A stretch of DNA of 47,292 bases from Pinguiococcus pyrenoidosus (lineage: Eukaryota > Sar > Pinguiophyceae > Pinguiochrysidales > Pinguiochrysidaceae), in the NCBI GenBank assembly GCA_019677205.1, contig JAAMXY010000222.1, positions 1-47,292 of the forward strand. Direction: 5' to 3'. Below the pieces are notes generated by a model. It had not been told where the DNA came from. It ran no database searches and worked only from the letters and a program-made list of their open reading frames with translations. Positions 21,801-32,165 of the stretch are shown here, one piece after another. Position 1 is the first letter of the stretch. Each line of letters starts with the position of its first letter. The position numbers were made by a program, and so were the translations under genes.

Positions 21801-23929
21801 TCGACACTGATTACTTTCAAGCCGCAGGCCTGTGCCACTGGCGAGAGAAAGTCAATCGCAATGCCGGCGTCGGAGTTGGGCGGGAGAGCGGCGAAGGCGA
21901 CGAAGCGCCCCGCGGTTTCTACGGCGGCAGTGACGGCGCTTTGGAGGTGCTGAGGACTAAGGACGACGTCCAGGTCGACGGCGGCAGTGAAGGAGCGGCT
22001 GGGGTCCTCAGCGGCGCTTCGGGCGTCCATGTTTAGCAAGGACACGAGAGATTTTTCGACGTCGCTAGCGATGTCCTTAGCGGCAGCGAGAGACGCAAAG
22101 GCATCGATCTTCGCATCGTTGAAACTGGGATCCCAGACGCCGAGATACAGTTGCTGCAACGCAAATGCCACGTGGGTCTTGTCCAGAAGGCTGTCGGCGT
22201 CCGCCGCTGACAACGAGCCAAAAGCCGAGACGTATCTGGTCAGGAACGGCGCAATCCCGATCGTGGCGTCGTTTGGCTTTTCCTGCGTCCGCGATATGAC
22301 TGGTGGCGTCGCATGAACAAAGTGCGACCGCAGCTCCGCAAAGTCTGAGGGAACAAGCGCCGCGTGGTCGTGGGCTTCTCGCCAAGATGCCACGACGTCC
22401 ACGAGGTCAAGTAGTCCTTCGACGGCGTCCTTGGCGGCTTTGGTGGCTCGTCGCCGCTTCCTCGCTTTCCTTCTCGCTCTGCTGGCGGCGATTTCTTCGC
22501 GCTGCCTCGTGCCCTCATCCGCGTCCTGACCGGCCTGGATCTCGAGGCGTCGCTGTTCAAAGTCTTGAGCGAAGCGAAGCTCCAGTTCCCTGCGCATAGC
22601 GTCAGCCTTGATCTTGGACTGGCGTTCCGCTAGCGCGAGCATGCGGCGCTTCTTATACACCAGCAGGCCGTTCTGGCGCCGCCGACGGGCGGTCTGGATG
22701 CAGGCCTCCAAGCGCTGCTGAGCGCGATGGTCGTCTTCCAGGTGCCGAGCCGCCTTGTGCTGATCCACCTGCGCTTTTCGGCGTCGACGGTCCCGTTCAT
22801 GTCGGGCCTGAGCCCGCGTCCGCGCGCGCCGCTTGATGTTCGACAGCATGCTGGTGGCCGCCTGGTCCATGACGAGGGCGTCCTTGGCGTGGGCGTTGAG
22901 CAGCCGACCGTTGAAGCGGTCCTGGCTCTCGCGGTGCGGCTGGCGCTCCATCTCTGCCAAGTCCTCGTCTCCCCCGGCACCGCCGACGCCCAGGCGACGC
23001 AGGTTCTTCTCGAACCAGTCCAGCCCGCCGGTGGCGTCATGGGCGGCGCGCCGGTTCGCGTTGTGACGTCGGATCTCTTCGGCCCTCTCCACGTACAATT
23101 CGAACTGCAGGCGCCGCAGCTCGGCGTCCCGAAGCTGTTGGAGGCTGTCCCCCCATGCCATTTTCTGCACGCCTGATGCGGCGGCATTCTCTTCCTTTCG
23201 CACTCGGATCTTTTGTAGCGTCGATTGGTTGGCCTTTGCGTGGTCAAAGGCCGCGCTTTCCGCGTCGGCCGTGTCCAGCGTGGTGATTTCCCGCTCGCGA
23301 TGCCTGGCGAAGTCGTAGAATGGCCGCAGGTGGATGCGCATGTCCAGTTCCTTGACGTTGTCGTAGCCCACTTCGTCCACCAGTCTCTCGAGGAAGTCGT
23401 CGTCTCCCCACTTCGTCAACTCGGGGCGATGGAAGGCCTTTGGCCGGACGCTCTCGACGGCCTTTGCTGCTCGCTCAGCCGCTTCCCGGCCCTTGCTGGT
23501 CCTCTGCGCCACGGGACCCATCTCTAGGAAGTCCTTGTAGCTGAGCACGAGCTCGGAGGCCGCTCCGGCCCCTTCCGCGACGATCTCCTTCAGCAGCCGC
23601 CTGGGAAAGCTCAGGCCAATCTGCGCAGCCGAGCGGCGCGTCAGTCTGGGCCGGACTTGAGAGCTCAAGTCCTTAAAAAGCAATGCATTGCGTACCTGCG
23701 GCGCTCGGAGAACCTTCTGCAGAACCGCATAATTCTTGGTGCGGACAGGAAGGGGCAGGCTCTGCCCGTCCTCGGGGAAGCTGAGAGCTGCAAAGTCTTC
23801 CTTGCTGATGTGTCCCTTGGCTTGCAGCAGCGCCGCCAAGACCGTCCCATCCGCTAAATCTCTCTCCACGTCATTGACGTGTCGAGAGACGCCCTGCTCG
23901 TTGAGCCAGGACGCGACGTACTTGGCCAT
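18882..23929 (-). CDS. SPEF2: SPEF2/CPC1 homolog, central-pair apparatus protein
   Basis: SPEF2 (CPC1 in Chlamydomonas) is a structural protein of the central-pair C1b projection of motile cilia. Exons 23929-19217 and 19091-18882 (donor GTAGGG, acceptor CTGGCAG) give 1640 residues (human about 1820). Residues 1-110 form the calponin-homology-like head (VASWLNEQGVSRHV, LADGTVLAALL). Next is a very long, highly charged coiled-coil middle rich in RRxxAE and KRRR blocks, then a segment aligned with the nucleoside-kinase-like part (GLKVISVDAAVQAA, human ILSIDTLVQEAI). I see no Gly-rich P-loop there, so it is probably not a working kinase. The C-terminal third is helical, with an acidic FGFDDFDFDANKSS near the exon end. 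With DNAAF5 6.6 kb away this supports motile flagella. The family call rests on domain order and local matches, not a computed alignment. Confidence 0.85.
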
Positions 23930-25470
23930 TCTAAGACTGCTGCAGCGTCAGGAGCTTGTGCCCAAGGCACTCAGCTGCGGATTCCGCTTCGAGGTCCTCG
24001 GTGCCGCAGAGCGAAGGCTCCAGGCCCTTGATAGCCTTGCGGCGAGAGGCCGAACTGCAGCGTGCGTCGATCGTGTGGCCCAAGAAGGCAGAGGAAGGAA
24101 GGTGGTGTCCTCTGGAGAGTCCTGACGGAATTATGGAACCTTTGATATGGCTGGATTGCCATTGCAGCCGTTTCACCTGGGAAGGTTTCGATCAGCTGAC
24201 TCGGACGCACAAAACCGTCCTTCTGGACCGTACGCAATTGCCGTCTCCCGCAGATTCAGAGCTATTTCAGATTTGTTGTTCTCGTCCTCCGGATGTTCGC
24301 AGGCGCTGTCGCTGCTATCGATCCGTTCTTTCCGTGATGGATTGATTGAAGGGTAGGACTGGGCGCTCATCCCGAACCCTGGACCGATGATCATGGACTG
24401 CCTGGCTGGTGCTGGTGGCTGCTAGCTGGCTGCTGGCGCGCGCTCATAGAAGTGCGTGACGCCACCACACCTTGCTTGGCTGGTACCATCGCTGCCTAAG
24501 CGCGCAAGTCGATGATCATCAGCCATGCATCATGCATGCATCAAGTCAAAATGGCATGAAGAAGCAAAGGAGCGAAGCAGCTGCCCACCCAGACGCACGA
24601 AGGCAACAAGCAAGCTCGCCTTCGCCTGGCATCCCGTGCATGCGCCTTGCCGCTTTTGCTTCGCTTGTTTCAGGGGTGCTGCACATCCAACCCTGAAACA
24701 CGTCGTGGCTGCTGCGCAGGTGCAAGCGAGACAGTCCAGCGAGTCTCTCTTCGAATCCACTGAATCGATCCTCGGGAATCTTGGCCATTCCGGTGACGGT
24801 GCCGAAATCGGTATCCGTACTTGAGGTGCGCCAAACGCCCTGGCGGAGTGGGATAGCTGAGCCATCGACGGCGCCTATGGTTTGGCTCAGGAAAGGTCAA
24901 CCGTCAGCCTGCTACAGCGACCGGAGCACAAAGCAACGACTGCAATTGCGCAAACACCACCAGATTCAACTGCCTTATTGATCCATCCCATAGAGTGTAT
25001 CTTCCGCCAGCCAATGAGCTGCGTGCACGACGGTCTCACTTCCAGGAATCCTCCGAAGCACTTCGCATTCAAAGTCAAAATTTCCCGCCAAAACGTCACG
25101 ATGGGCCACAAATCCAAATACTCGCTCCGATAAACAATAATTTGAAACAGGGTTGACTTCGACGTTGGGAAAACACCGTGGAACGGTTTCCCACCAATCT
25201 TAGCAATTGGCTACGTGTGCCTGTGATATACTACCATGTAAAGTAAAAAGCGTTTTTGGGGAGAACGTCACCAGGATGTCGCCATCTTAACCTTTGGTGC
25301 GCTGAGGACTTGAGTTCCTCGACGCAGTACCGCGCCGCCTCGTGAGCTTTACTTAGGGGACTTTCCGCTGCGCAAACGCTGCCCAAGGCGTCAGAAGGAG
25401 CGATAGATATCCTTGCGCGAAAGGCGATCCCGCAGTGTGCGCTTGTGCATTGCGCGTGCGGCTTCAAGTG
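23930..25470. other. intergenic region, SPEF2 / RRM-exonuclease (divergent)
   Basis: The longest gene-free stretch in the window, about 1.5 kb. Several short open frames occur, but none shows a domain, normal amino-acid composition or splice support. Low-complexity patches are a GCTGGCTGCT-type run at about 24402-24440 and ATGCATCATGCATGCATC at about 24524-24541. From 24960 to 25260 the sequence is less GC-rich. No tRNA or snRNA could be recognised. It must contain the promoters of both flanking genes, and a 5' untranslated exon is possible. Confidence 0.5.
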
Positions 25471-27245
25471 ATGGAACATGCCCCTGCCGAAGTCCCGTGG
25501 CCGGGCTACGTCGCCGAGGCCGAGCAAATGAACATGTGGATGGCCTACGGGGGCCACATCGATCCCATGGCCTACATGAACATGCCAATGCCCATGCCCA
25601 TGACCATGCCCATGGAGTATGTGCCGCAGCTCTACCCGCCGGAGATGATGCCGCGGCACCCAGAGCCGATGGCCAGCGCGGCCGCGATGGACTACGTCCT
25701 AGGTGAGACACCCCAACTGGACTGTGCGGGGGGAAACATTAGGGAAGCGCGGCGGAGAGGGAATGAGAGCGCCACTGGCACTGCGATCGTGCTGGCAGAT
25801 GGAATGAACGGCCGCGGAGGCGGTGCGCTGGACAGCGCAGGGCGTGCCCCTCTGGCGAGGCAGGAATGCCGCGTAGCCTGGCTTGCTGGTACAAGAGCAA
25901 GGAGGCCGAGGGGCTGCCCGTGAGCGATCGAGGACCCCAAGCGGCGAAAGGCTGAGGCGACAGCCGTCGTGGGAGACTCGCGCCTAACACGTCGTCTTCC
26001 GCCGTCTTGCCGCCGTTCCCCACAGGGCAATTCCCTTGCGTACGCATGAGAGGCATTCCGTACGAGGCGAGCATGAAAGATGTGCTGGCCTTCTTCAGGG
26101 AGGACGGCCTCAGCTCGTGCATCGTTGACGTCGTCATGCCGGTGACGAGTGATGGCAGAGCGATCGGGGACGCCTGCGTGCTGTTCAGCGGCCTGCTGGA
26201 GGCCCAGGCTGCGCTGCAGAAGGATCGGCAGCTGATGGGGCGGAGATACATTGAGATGTTCCTTGCGCCGAGAGACGTCTACTACAAGACGGTGCGGAAA
26301 ATGATCCTGGCAGCCACCGGGGGGGATGGCCAAGCGTCGAACGGAAAGAAAAACGCACGCAAGAGCCGCCAGGCGACCAGCGCTGACGCAGCGGCCAACG
26401 GCGTGTCGCAGCAGGAGGTCGACGCGGTCCTTGAGGAGCTCAAAAACAGCGAGGACGAATCTGGATTGCTCGTCGACACAACTGAGACGCTTGAGCGGAT
26501 GCTCGAGGATCTTCGGGACGCGAAGCAGCTTGCCATGGATTGCGAGGGCGTCAACCTCAGTCGCTACGGGACTCTGAGTCTCATACAGCTTCAGAAGCGG
26601 GCTCTCGGCGGAGGAGAAGGGCAGGAGGAAGGCTCCGCAGCGAATCCAGTGTACCTGGTTGACGTGACGGTGCTTGGGGAGCAAGCGCTTGTCCACGAGC
26701 TGAGGCACGAAGGAGAAGAGAAAGGAGAGGCGGCCGTCGATCCGCTCAGCCTCAAGGCCATTCTCGAGAACGATCAGGTGCAGAAGCTGATCTTTGATCC
26801 TCGATCAGACGCGGACGCGTTGCATCATCACTTCGGCGTGAGTCTGCAGAATGTAATGTGCGTCCAGGTAGCGGAGCTGGCCCTTCGGAAGAGCAAGGGC
26901 CTGAAAGTGCGCCTGCTTTCCTCCATGGCTCGCGTGTTGGAAGAGCACGCCAATTTGGACCCCACGGATTTGCGACACTTCCAGGTCCTGAAGAGTGCGG
27001 GAAAGAAGCTGATCGTCGCGGACGACTCCAAGGTCTGGGACCAGCGGCCCTTGAAGCCCGAGCTGCTGCTGTACGCCGCGTTTGACGTCCGACACCTGTT
27101 CGGGCTCTTCGACAACATCTGGTCCGCGCTGTCGGAAGAGATGCGCGCGAAGGTGGTAGCAGAAAGCGGCACCCGTGCCCGTTTCTATGAGACCGCAGAG
27201 TACGATCCGTCAGATCGGCGGATGGCGGAAGCGCCCGAGCTCTGA
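25471..27245 (+). CDS. RRM protein with an EXD1-like DEDDy 3'-5' exonuclease domain
   Basis: Predicted RNA-binding exonuclease of 483 residues from exons 25471-25702 and 26026-27245 (donor GTGAGA, acceptor CCCCACAG, phase 1). Residues 1-77 are very rich in Met and Pro (MNMPMPMPMTMPME), of unknown role. Residues 80-165 are an RRM of the quasi-RRM type: VRMRGIPYEASMKDV, then DGRAIGDACVLF as the RNP1-like strand. A Lys-rich linker leads to a 3'-5' exonuclease domain at about 215-445. Its catalytic set can be read: Asp249 and Glu251 in AMDCEGV, Asp329 in FDPRSDADAL, and Tyr417 and Asp421 in YAAFDV, so it looks active. DCEGVNLSRYGTLSLIQL is typical of the EXD1-like branch of the RNase D superfamily. 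Substrate and pathway are unknown; RNA processing or decay is inferred. An upstream exon cannot be excluded. Confidence 0.9.
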
Positions 27246-28011
27246 GGCGCCTGAAAGGCAACGGCATCCCTCGGTGTGCTCGGCTTGTCGACGGTGTGAG
27301 GCGGCGGTGGGGTCCGGTGTGGCCATTCGTACATCGCCTTGTCCTTGTTGCTTCTGCTCGACGCCGTGATGTCCATGTGCTATGCATGAATGGCAACCAC
27401 GTTGTGTCGCAGTGCTGCCGGAAGCAAATGAAGACGACGCAAGGCGCGGCCCGTTCGCGTCGATGATAGCTTCTGAAATGTTCGCACACGAGATGTGCAA
27501 AAGTTACGGTTATGTTCGAAGTGTAAGGTCGTTTCTCTCCTCGGCGCGATAGATGATGGGTGCTCGACAACCCAACAAAATGGAAAAAACACGATCATGA
27601 AAAAGATAACGCATGCAGCGCATGTTCAAGCTGATGAATGTGAGCGCTGCCGTGGTTCAGGCGTCGATCTCTGCACCGGATTCGAGCTCACTGTACAAGT
27701 TTGAGGAGAAGTCTTTCCGAGCGTGCGAAAGGAAACGGAAGTGTTTGATAAACTCTCTTCGTCGTGGAGGCGTCTTCCGCTTGATCTGAGCGCCAGCCAG
27801 TACTGCTTGTTCGCAGCCCTGACGCCGCCCCGTGACCACCAAAGCCAGCGACGCTGCAGGAGGCGCCAGCCCCAGCCATCCCACTTCACGACCCCGACAG
27901 AGACCAGACTGAGAACCCAGCGCCTGCGCATCCGCATCGACTTCAGCTGCGGCGTCGCAGAGCCTCGTCTCTGTCCGGGCATCTCCCCGGCGGCTTCCGC
28001 TGCTTGGAAGG
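27246..28011. other. intergenic region up to the assembly gap
   Basis: About 770 bases after the exonuclease stop codon. It should hold that gene's 3' UTR and the 5' part of NAXD. Open frames run into the N's on both strands, but none reads as NAXD N-terminal sequence, and no other gene is evident. Confidence 0.45.
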
Positions 28012-28108
28012 NNNNNNNNNNNNNNNNNNNNNNNNNNNNNNNNNNNNNNNNNNNNNNNNNNNNNNNNNNNNNNNNNNNNNNNNNNNNNNNNNNNNNNNNN
28101 NNNNNNNN
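28012..28108. other. assembly gap (97 N)
   Basis: A run of 97 N's. The number of N's may not equal the true gap length. The gap removes the start of the NAXD gene. Confidence 0.99.
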
Positions 28109-29465
28109 GGGTGACTCTCCTCCGCCGCCTGGCGCCGCGGCTTCAAGGTGACGTTGGCGTTCTGCAAAGGAATCTGCTTCTCTGCGGCAGAGCTGATGGC
28201 CCTGTGGCGCTAGGGTTGCAGCACAAGGGCCAAGACGGACGCATCGGAGTGCTCGGCGGCTCCCCAGACTACACGGGGGCGCCATACTACGCCGGCATGG
28301 CGGCCTTGAAGACCGGGGCCGACCTGCTGTACCTCTTCACCGCCAAGGAGGCGGCCTTGCCCATCAAGTCCTACAGCCCGGAACTCATGGTGACGTCGGT
28401 GTACAGTGCAGAGGCCATGGTAGGTCCTGCGAGTATCTAGCGCGGGCAGCGAGACACCTCACGGGGGCCTCGTGGCGGCAGGAAAGGAACGCCAAGGGCG
28501 AGTCCAAGCGCATGGTGGAAGCGGTCGGGAAGACGCTTCCTCGGCTGCATTCCTTGGTCATCGGGCCCGGCCTCGGCCGTGATCCCGTTGTCCTCGAGAG
28601 CGTCGCGGCGATCATTGGTGAGGCATCGAGCGGGAAAGGGGGGAGAGGGGGCGGAAAGGACTCACTGACGCTGTGGATTGCTTGCCTTGCTTCTCTGCTT
28701 TTCAAGGCAAGGCCAGAGAGCAGAAGCTTCCCATAGTTATCGACGCTGATGGGCTGTGGCTGGTCACCCAGGTCCGTGATCCCGAAATGCGTGGCAGGTG
28801 ATGCGGAGTTGGACCACTGATGGGCACTTCGCGCTTGGCTGCAGAATCCGGAGCTGGTGAATGGCTATGAGCATTGCATCCTGACGCCAAACGTCGTCGA
28901 GTTCAAGCGCCTCTGTGAAGCCGTCCAAGATGTGGACAAGAATGCGACCTTGGAAGCTCAGGCGCAGGCGCTGAGCACGTACCTCGGCAACGTCACGATC
29001 TTTCTGAAGGGCCGCGAAGACTTGCTGGTCCAGGCGTCGACGGTGCAGCGGGTGTCCGAGGAAGGGAGTCAACGACGCTCGGGGGGCATCGGTGACATCG
29101 TGGCAGGTAGGGAAAGAAAGAAGCAGAGTGCCCGGCCGTGATACTTCTGATGACGAGGGGTGGTCACAGGCACGCTCGGGACCTTCCTTTCCTGGTCCAC
29201 ACGATGCGATAAGAAGGAACCGCCCATGTTTAGCCGCTCCCTCGATGCTGCCATCGCCGCTAGCGGCCTCGTCCGGCGGGCTAGCAAGCGGGCTTATCAG
29301 AAGGAGGTACGCCGCCGCGGTCTGTGCCCTCTTCTCTATGAATACTATCAAACAGCCAACACAACCAACCGGCTTCGTGCTTCCCAGAGACGGAGCACGA
29401 CGGCGCCAGATATTCTTGGCGCCTTGGGTGCCGCGTTCGAGGAGGTTTGTCCGGCTGACTTGTAG
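28109..29465 (+). CDS. NAXD: ATP/ADP-dependent NAD(P)H-hydrate dehydratase (5' partial)
   Basis: NAXD repairs damaged NADHX and NADPHX to NADH and NADPH with a nucleoside triphosphate, in the cytosol, mitochondria or plastid. Exons after the gap are 28109-28147, 28214-28419, 28482-28617, 28707-28771, 28845-29106, 29170-29306 and 29388-29465, all in phase, with introns of 62-89 bases. Ribokinase-like family motifs follow in order: [75 protein letters not shown], then [13 protein letters not shown] with the GxGD catalytic Asp, and the ending [19 protein letters not shown] (human GRSTTTSDMIAEVGAAF). All residues needed for catalysis appear present. The start codon and any targeting peptide lie in or before the gap, so the compartment cannot be told. 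The first exon fragment ([10 protein letters not shown]) is less certain than the rest. Confidence 0.94.
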
Positions 29466-29615
29466 CCTGGGAGCTAGGCAAAACTGCATTGACCTCCGAT
29501 GCCCTGAATCTTGTACAACCATTGTGTCGCCGATTTGTGCCGAGCACTCATCCTTGACCTACCAAAAAACCGCCGTCTGCGCTTGCCTGCCCGTGTGCCT
29601 GCAAAGGAACCTCAA

Positions 29616-29691
29616 GCTTCTGGCTCGGAACCTTGTGCTTCTGGCTCGGAACCTCATGCTTTTGGCTCGGAACCTCATGCTTCCGACTCGG
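29616..29691. repeat. 21-bp tandem repeat, about 3.6 copies, spanning a stop codon
   Basis: Units start at 29616, 29637, 29658 and 29679 (partial), with a few differences between copies. On the minus strand they cover the last codons and the start of the 3' UTR of the membrane-protein gene. In its frame they read GSEPEA followed by TGA or CAA, so the stop codon is itself part of the repeat unit. Confidence 0.9.
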
Positions 29692-31193
29692 TCAGGCCAG
29701 CTAAGGGACCCTCCTTGCGCTCGACGTCCTCGCCAGTATCCTGCCAGGACAACGATTCCTGTCCGGGCCTGGGTTCGTCCACGAAGAACGAGTCAACTGA
29801 CTGCAGTCCGTTGCCGTTGCGCCCTCGATTGGTCGGGTACACGTAGCGAACGATCTCGCTTTGCCGATGCATGTTCACAGCGAAAGCATAGCCGCTGGCC
29901 CCGCACTGAAGGATCTGACAAATGTAGAGAATCAACGCGGAGAGCAAGGCAATGCGCGAAGCATAGCACAACGATCCCTGCGCATCCTCGTCGGTGCTTT
30001 CAGGGTAGACTTCCCTCTCGGCCACGAGGTAAATCTCTTTGTACAAGTCTCCATTGACCCCGTAGGTGACGTCAAAGAGCTTCTTGCACTGCGAGTCACT
30101 CGCGAGAAGATCGAAGACGGCTCCAGCGTACATGTTCCCGAGAATGGCCGGCGTCAGAAGGGTGACGTAGAAGCTCGAGGCCAGGGCGCTGAAGCGGAGG
30201 GCGCTCACGCTCTGGCGTGTGTTCCCGCGAATGACGGCCATGGTGCCAGCTCCCAGTAAGATGGTCTGCACATCGAGGACGGTCTCGCAGAACGGGTAGC
30301 TCGACTTCGGAAAGAGCGTTGGGAGCTCTTCGGACCGCTCCTCGAACTGAGCGGCACTCTCGAACGCTATCACATTCTTCGCGGCGATGCAGATGATGTA
30401 CGACACGATGCTGAGCAGTGCCAGGATCTTCGGCGCGCTACCATAGATCAGGCGGCCATACCGCTTTCGCTTCGGGGATCGCTGACGGACAATCTCTCCG
30501 CAGATGCAGATGATCAGCAGCGTCAGCAGACAGCCCTCGAGGACGTACAGGAGGATGACGAAGACGATGTTGAACGCCTGTGCCTTGTCGCATTGATCAT
30601 CCACATCCTGCCCAATGCTATCAGCGATGTCGCTGTAGGGATGACTGGCCACGTAGCGCGTGAAGAGCGCCAGCGACGACGACAGCGAGGAGGGCTGCGG
30701 GATCATCGTGGTGCTCTCGTAGTAGGATTGGATGCAGATCATCGAGTACACCAGCATGGCAATGGAAGCCGGCAGCCACTCGTAGTGTCTGAAGGCACTG
30801 TGAAAAGGGACGCGCGACCGATCAGCCAGACGACCCACGGTGCTTTCCCGCGGCAGCGTCCTCTCCGCGGACGGCGACCTACCGAAACGCGACGGCCCCT
30901 CCAAGCCCGGCGAACACGACGCAGAGGCCACCGATCAAGCTCGCATCGTCCACGAAGTTGTTCTCCGGGATCGCAACATCCGGCACAAGCAAAGGCGTGC
31001 CGGTGGGGTAGAAGTACAGGCAGCAACTCCAATCGTTTTCGACACAGGACGCCCAGTCATGCGCCTCCCCCTTGGCGATGTTGAGCGCAACGTTCTTCTT
31101 GTCGGTAACCGCCCAAGCATAGCGACAGCTCATACCAATCGCCGCAATCCCTACGAGAAGCGCGCCGGTGAGCACGCACGATGATCGGGGCAT
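29675..31193 (-). CDS. orphan multi-pass membrane protein
   Basis: I do not recognise the family. Exons 31193-30883 and 30788-29675 (donor GTAGGT, acceptor CCTTCAG, phase 2) give 474 residues. About eight hydrophobic segments are visible: near the start (CVLTGALLVGIAAIGMSCRY, possibly a signal anchor), 83-103, 107-126, a long one containing IVFVILLYVLEGCLLTLLII, then IVSYIICIAAKNVI, VQTILLGAGTMAVI, FYVTLLTPAILGNMY and LLSALILYICQILQCG. The loop between the first and second holds paired cysteines (WSCC), suggesting a lumenal or extracellular face. The tail is acidic and probably cytosolic. The open frame continues upstream of the ATG at 31193, but that part is Arg/Ser-rich and looks non-coding. 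A distant Frag1/DRAM/Sfk1-type protein was considered and not supported. Function unknown; transport or membrane sensing are guesses. Confidence 0.72.
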
Positions 31194-32165
31194 TTCCCAC
31201 ACTTGGCTTTCACCCAACCTGTTGCCGCAATGACCCGGAAGACCCGGATGACATCTCGATGAAAGACTGGCGCCGCCTCCAGAATGTTGGAGCTCGTCCT
31301 GCCAGGATCGCAGAGCAGACAAAGGGTCACTCCAATTCCCGAGGACGAGCACGGAACCGCGGCGCCGCTCGCGAAGGCGCTCAAGCGTTGGACTGCCCTT
31401 TTCCCACCTTGAGAAGAAGTAGTGGAACGAAGTGGCGTACTCCAGTGGATCTCGCTCCCTCTCTTCACCCGAGAGCAGCGAGTCGCTGAGCTTGGGAGCA
31501 TCTGAGGACCGCCGACCCCAAGAAGAACGCGTCAGACGCCGCTGATATGGAAGCTGCTTCACGAACAGTGCTAGAGGGCCCACCTCCCGAGAGGTCCGCT
31601 TCGCCGCCGTGAAATCGGATGGACGTGGTCATCTGGCCAGCTCTTGCCCTGCCCAGCCGCCGGCGAGAGAAGCTCTGTAGCGCCTTACTACGGCGAAATT
31701 GCGACGGCGCGCCCAGATCCCGTTTGAATGCCTCGATGGCGCGAGAGAGCGGCGCTGAAAATGGGCGGGTACCTGTACCTCGTAGTTACACGCTTGCGAC
31801 CAATGGGATCGGCACTGGGGGAGCTTATGAGCGCACGATTGGTGGAGCAATGGGAGTTTCCGAAGAATGGCGGAGCAGAGGACGGAACAGCAACGTCAAC
31901 CAGTTTCGAAAAAGATTCCCAGGGTGAACCAATCCGACGACAGATCTGAGGGTGAAAGTGGTCCACTGAATCCAAAGTTCTGGATGTCTCAACTTTATCA
32001 GGAAAAATGGTAGTTTGAAATATTAATATTCGTATTATTTTGAATAAGAGTGAGGCCAGGCAATCTTGATAAATCTGCTGCAGGTCAATCAACTCTTAGA
32101 CGCCCCACAGCGCGCGCGTGTCGACGTCGCGCGCGTTATCGCCCTTTGGTACACGCATATTCGAG
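31194..32165. other. divergent intergenic region, membrane protein / TLDc gene
   Basis: About 970 bases between two divergent start codons. Open frames on both strands lack recognisable domains. A patch at about 31990-32060 is AT-rich (GAAATATTAATATTCG) and could be promoter DNA for the TLDc gene. Nothing else is supported. Confidence 0.5.

Noticed and set aside
23956-24345. 129-codon plus-strand frame upstream of SPEF2
   Set aside because: No domain, biased composition, and no splice-site support; treated as intergenic.
24720-24790. possible tRNA T-loop (TTCGAATCC)
   Set aside because: The surrounding bases do not form an acceptor stem, D-arm or anticodon arm.
25692-26708. 338-codon open frame on the minus strand
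   Set aside because: It overlaps the RRM and exonuclease coding region on the other strand and shows no recognisable motif.
27626-28285. open frames crossing the N gap on both strands
   Set aside because: They depend on translating unknown bases and show no domain; only the plus-strand NAXD exons after the gap are supported.
28764-29522. 252-codon open frame on the minus strand
   Set aside because: It runs antisense across several NAXD exons and introns; NAXD motifs on the plus strand are unmistakable.
29675-31193. Frag1/DRAM/Sfk1 family assignment
   Set aside because: The helix count and loop motifs do not match what I know of that family; left as orphan.
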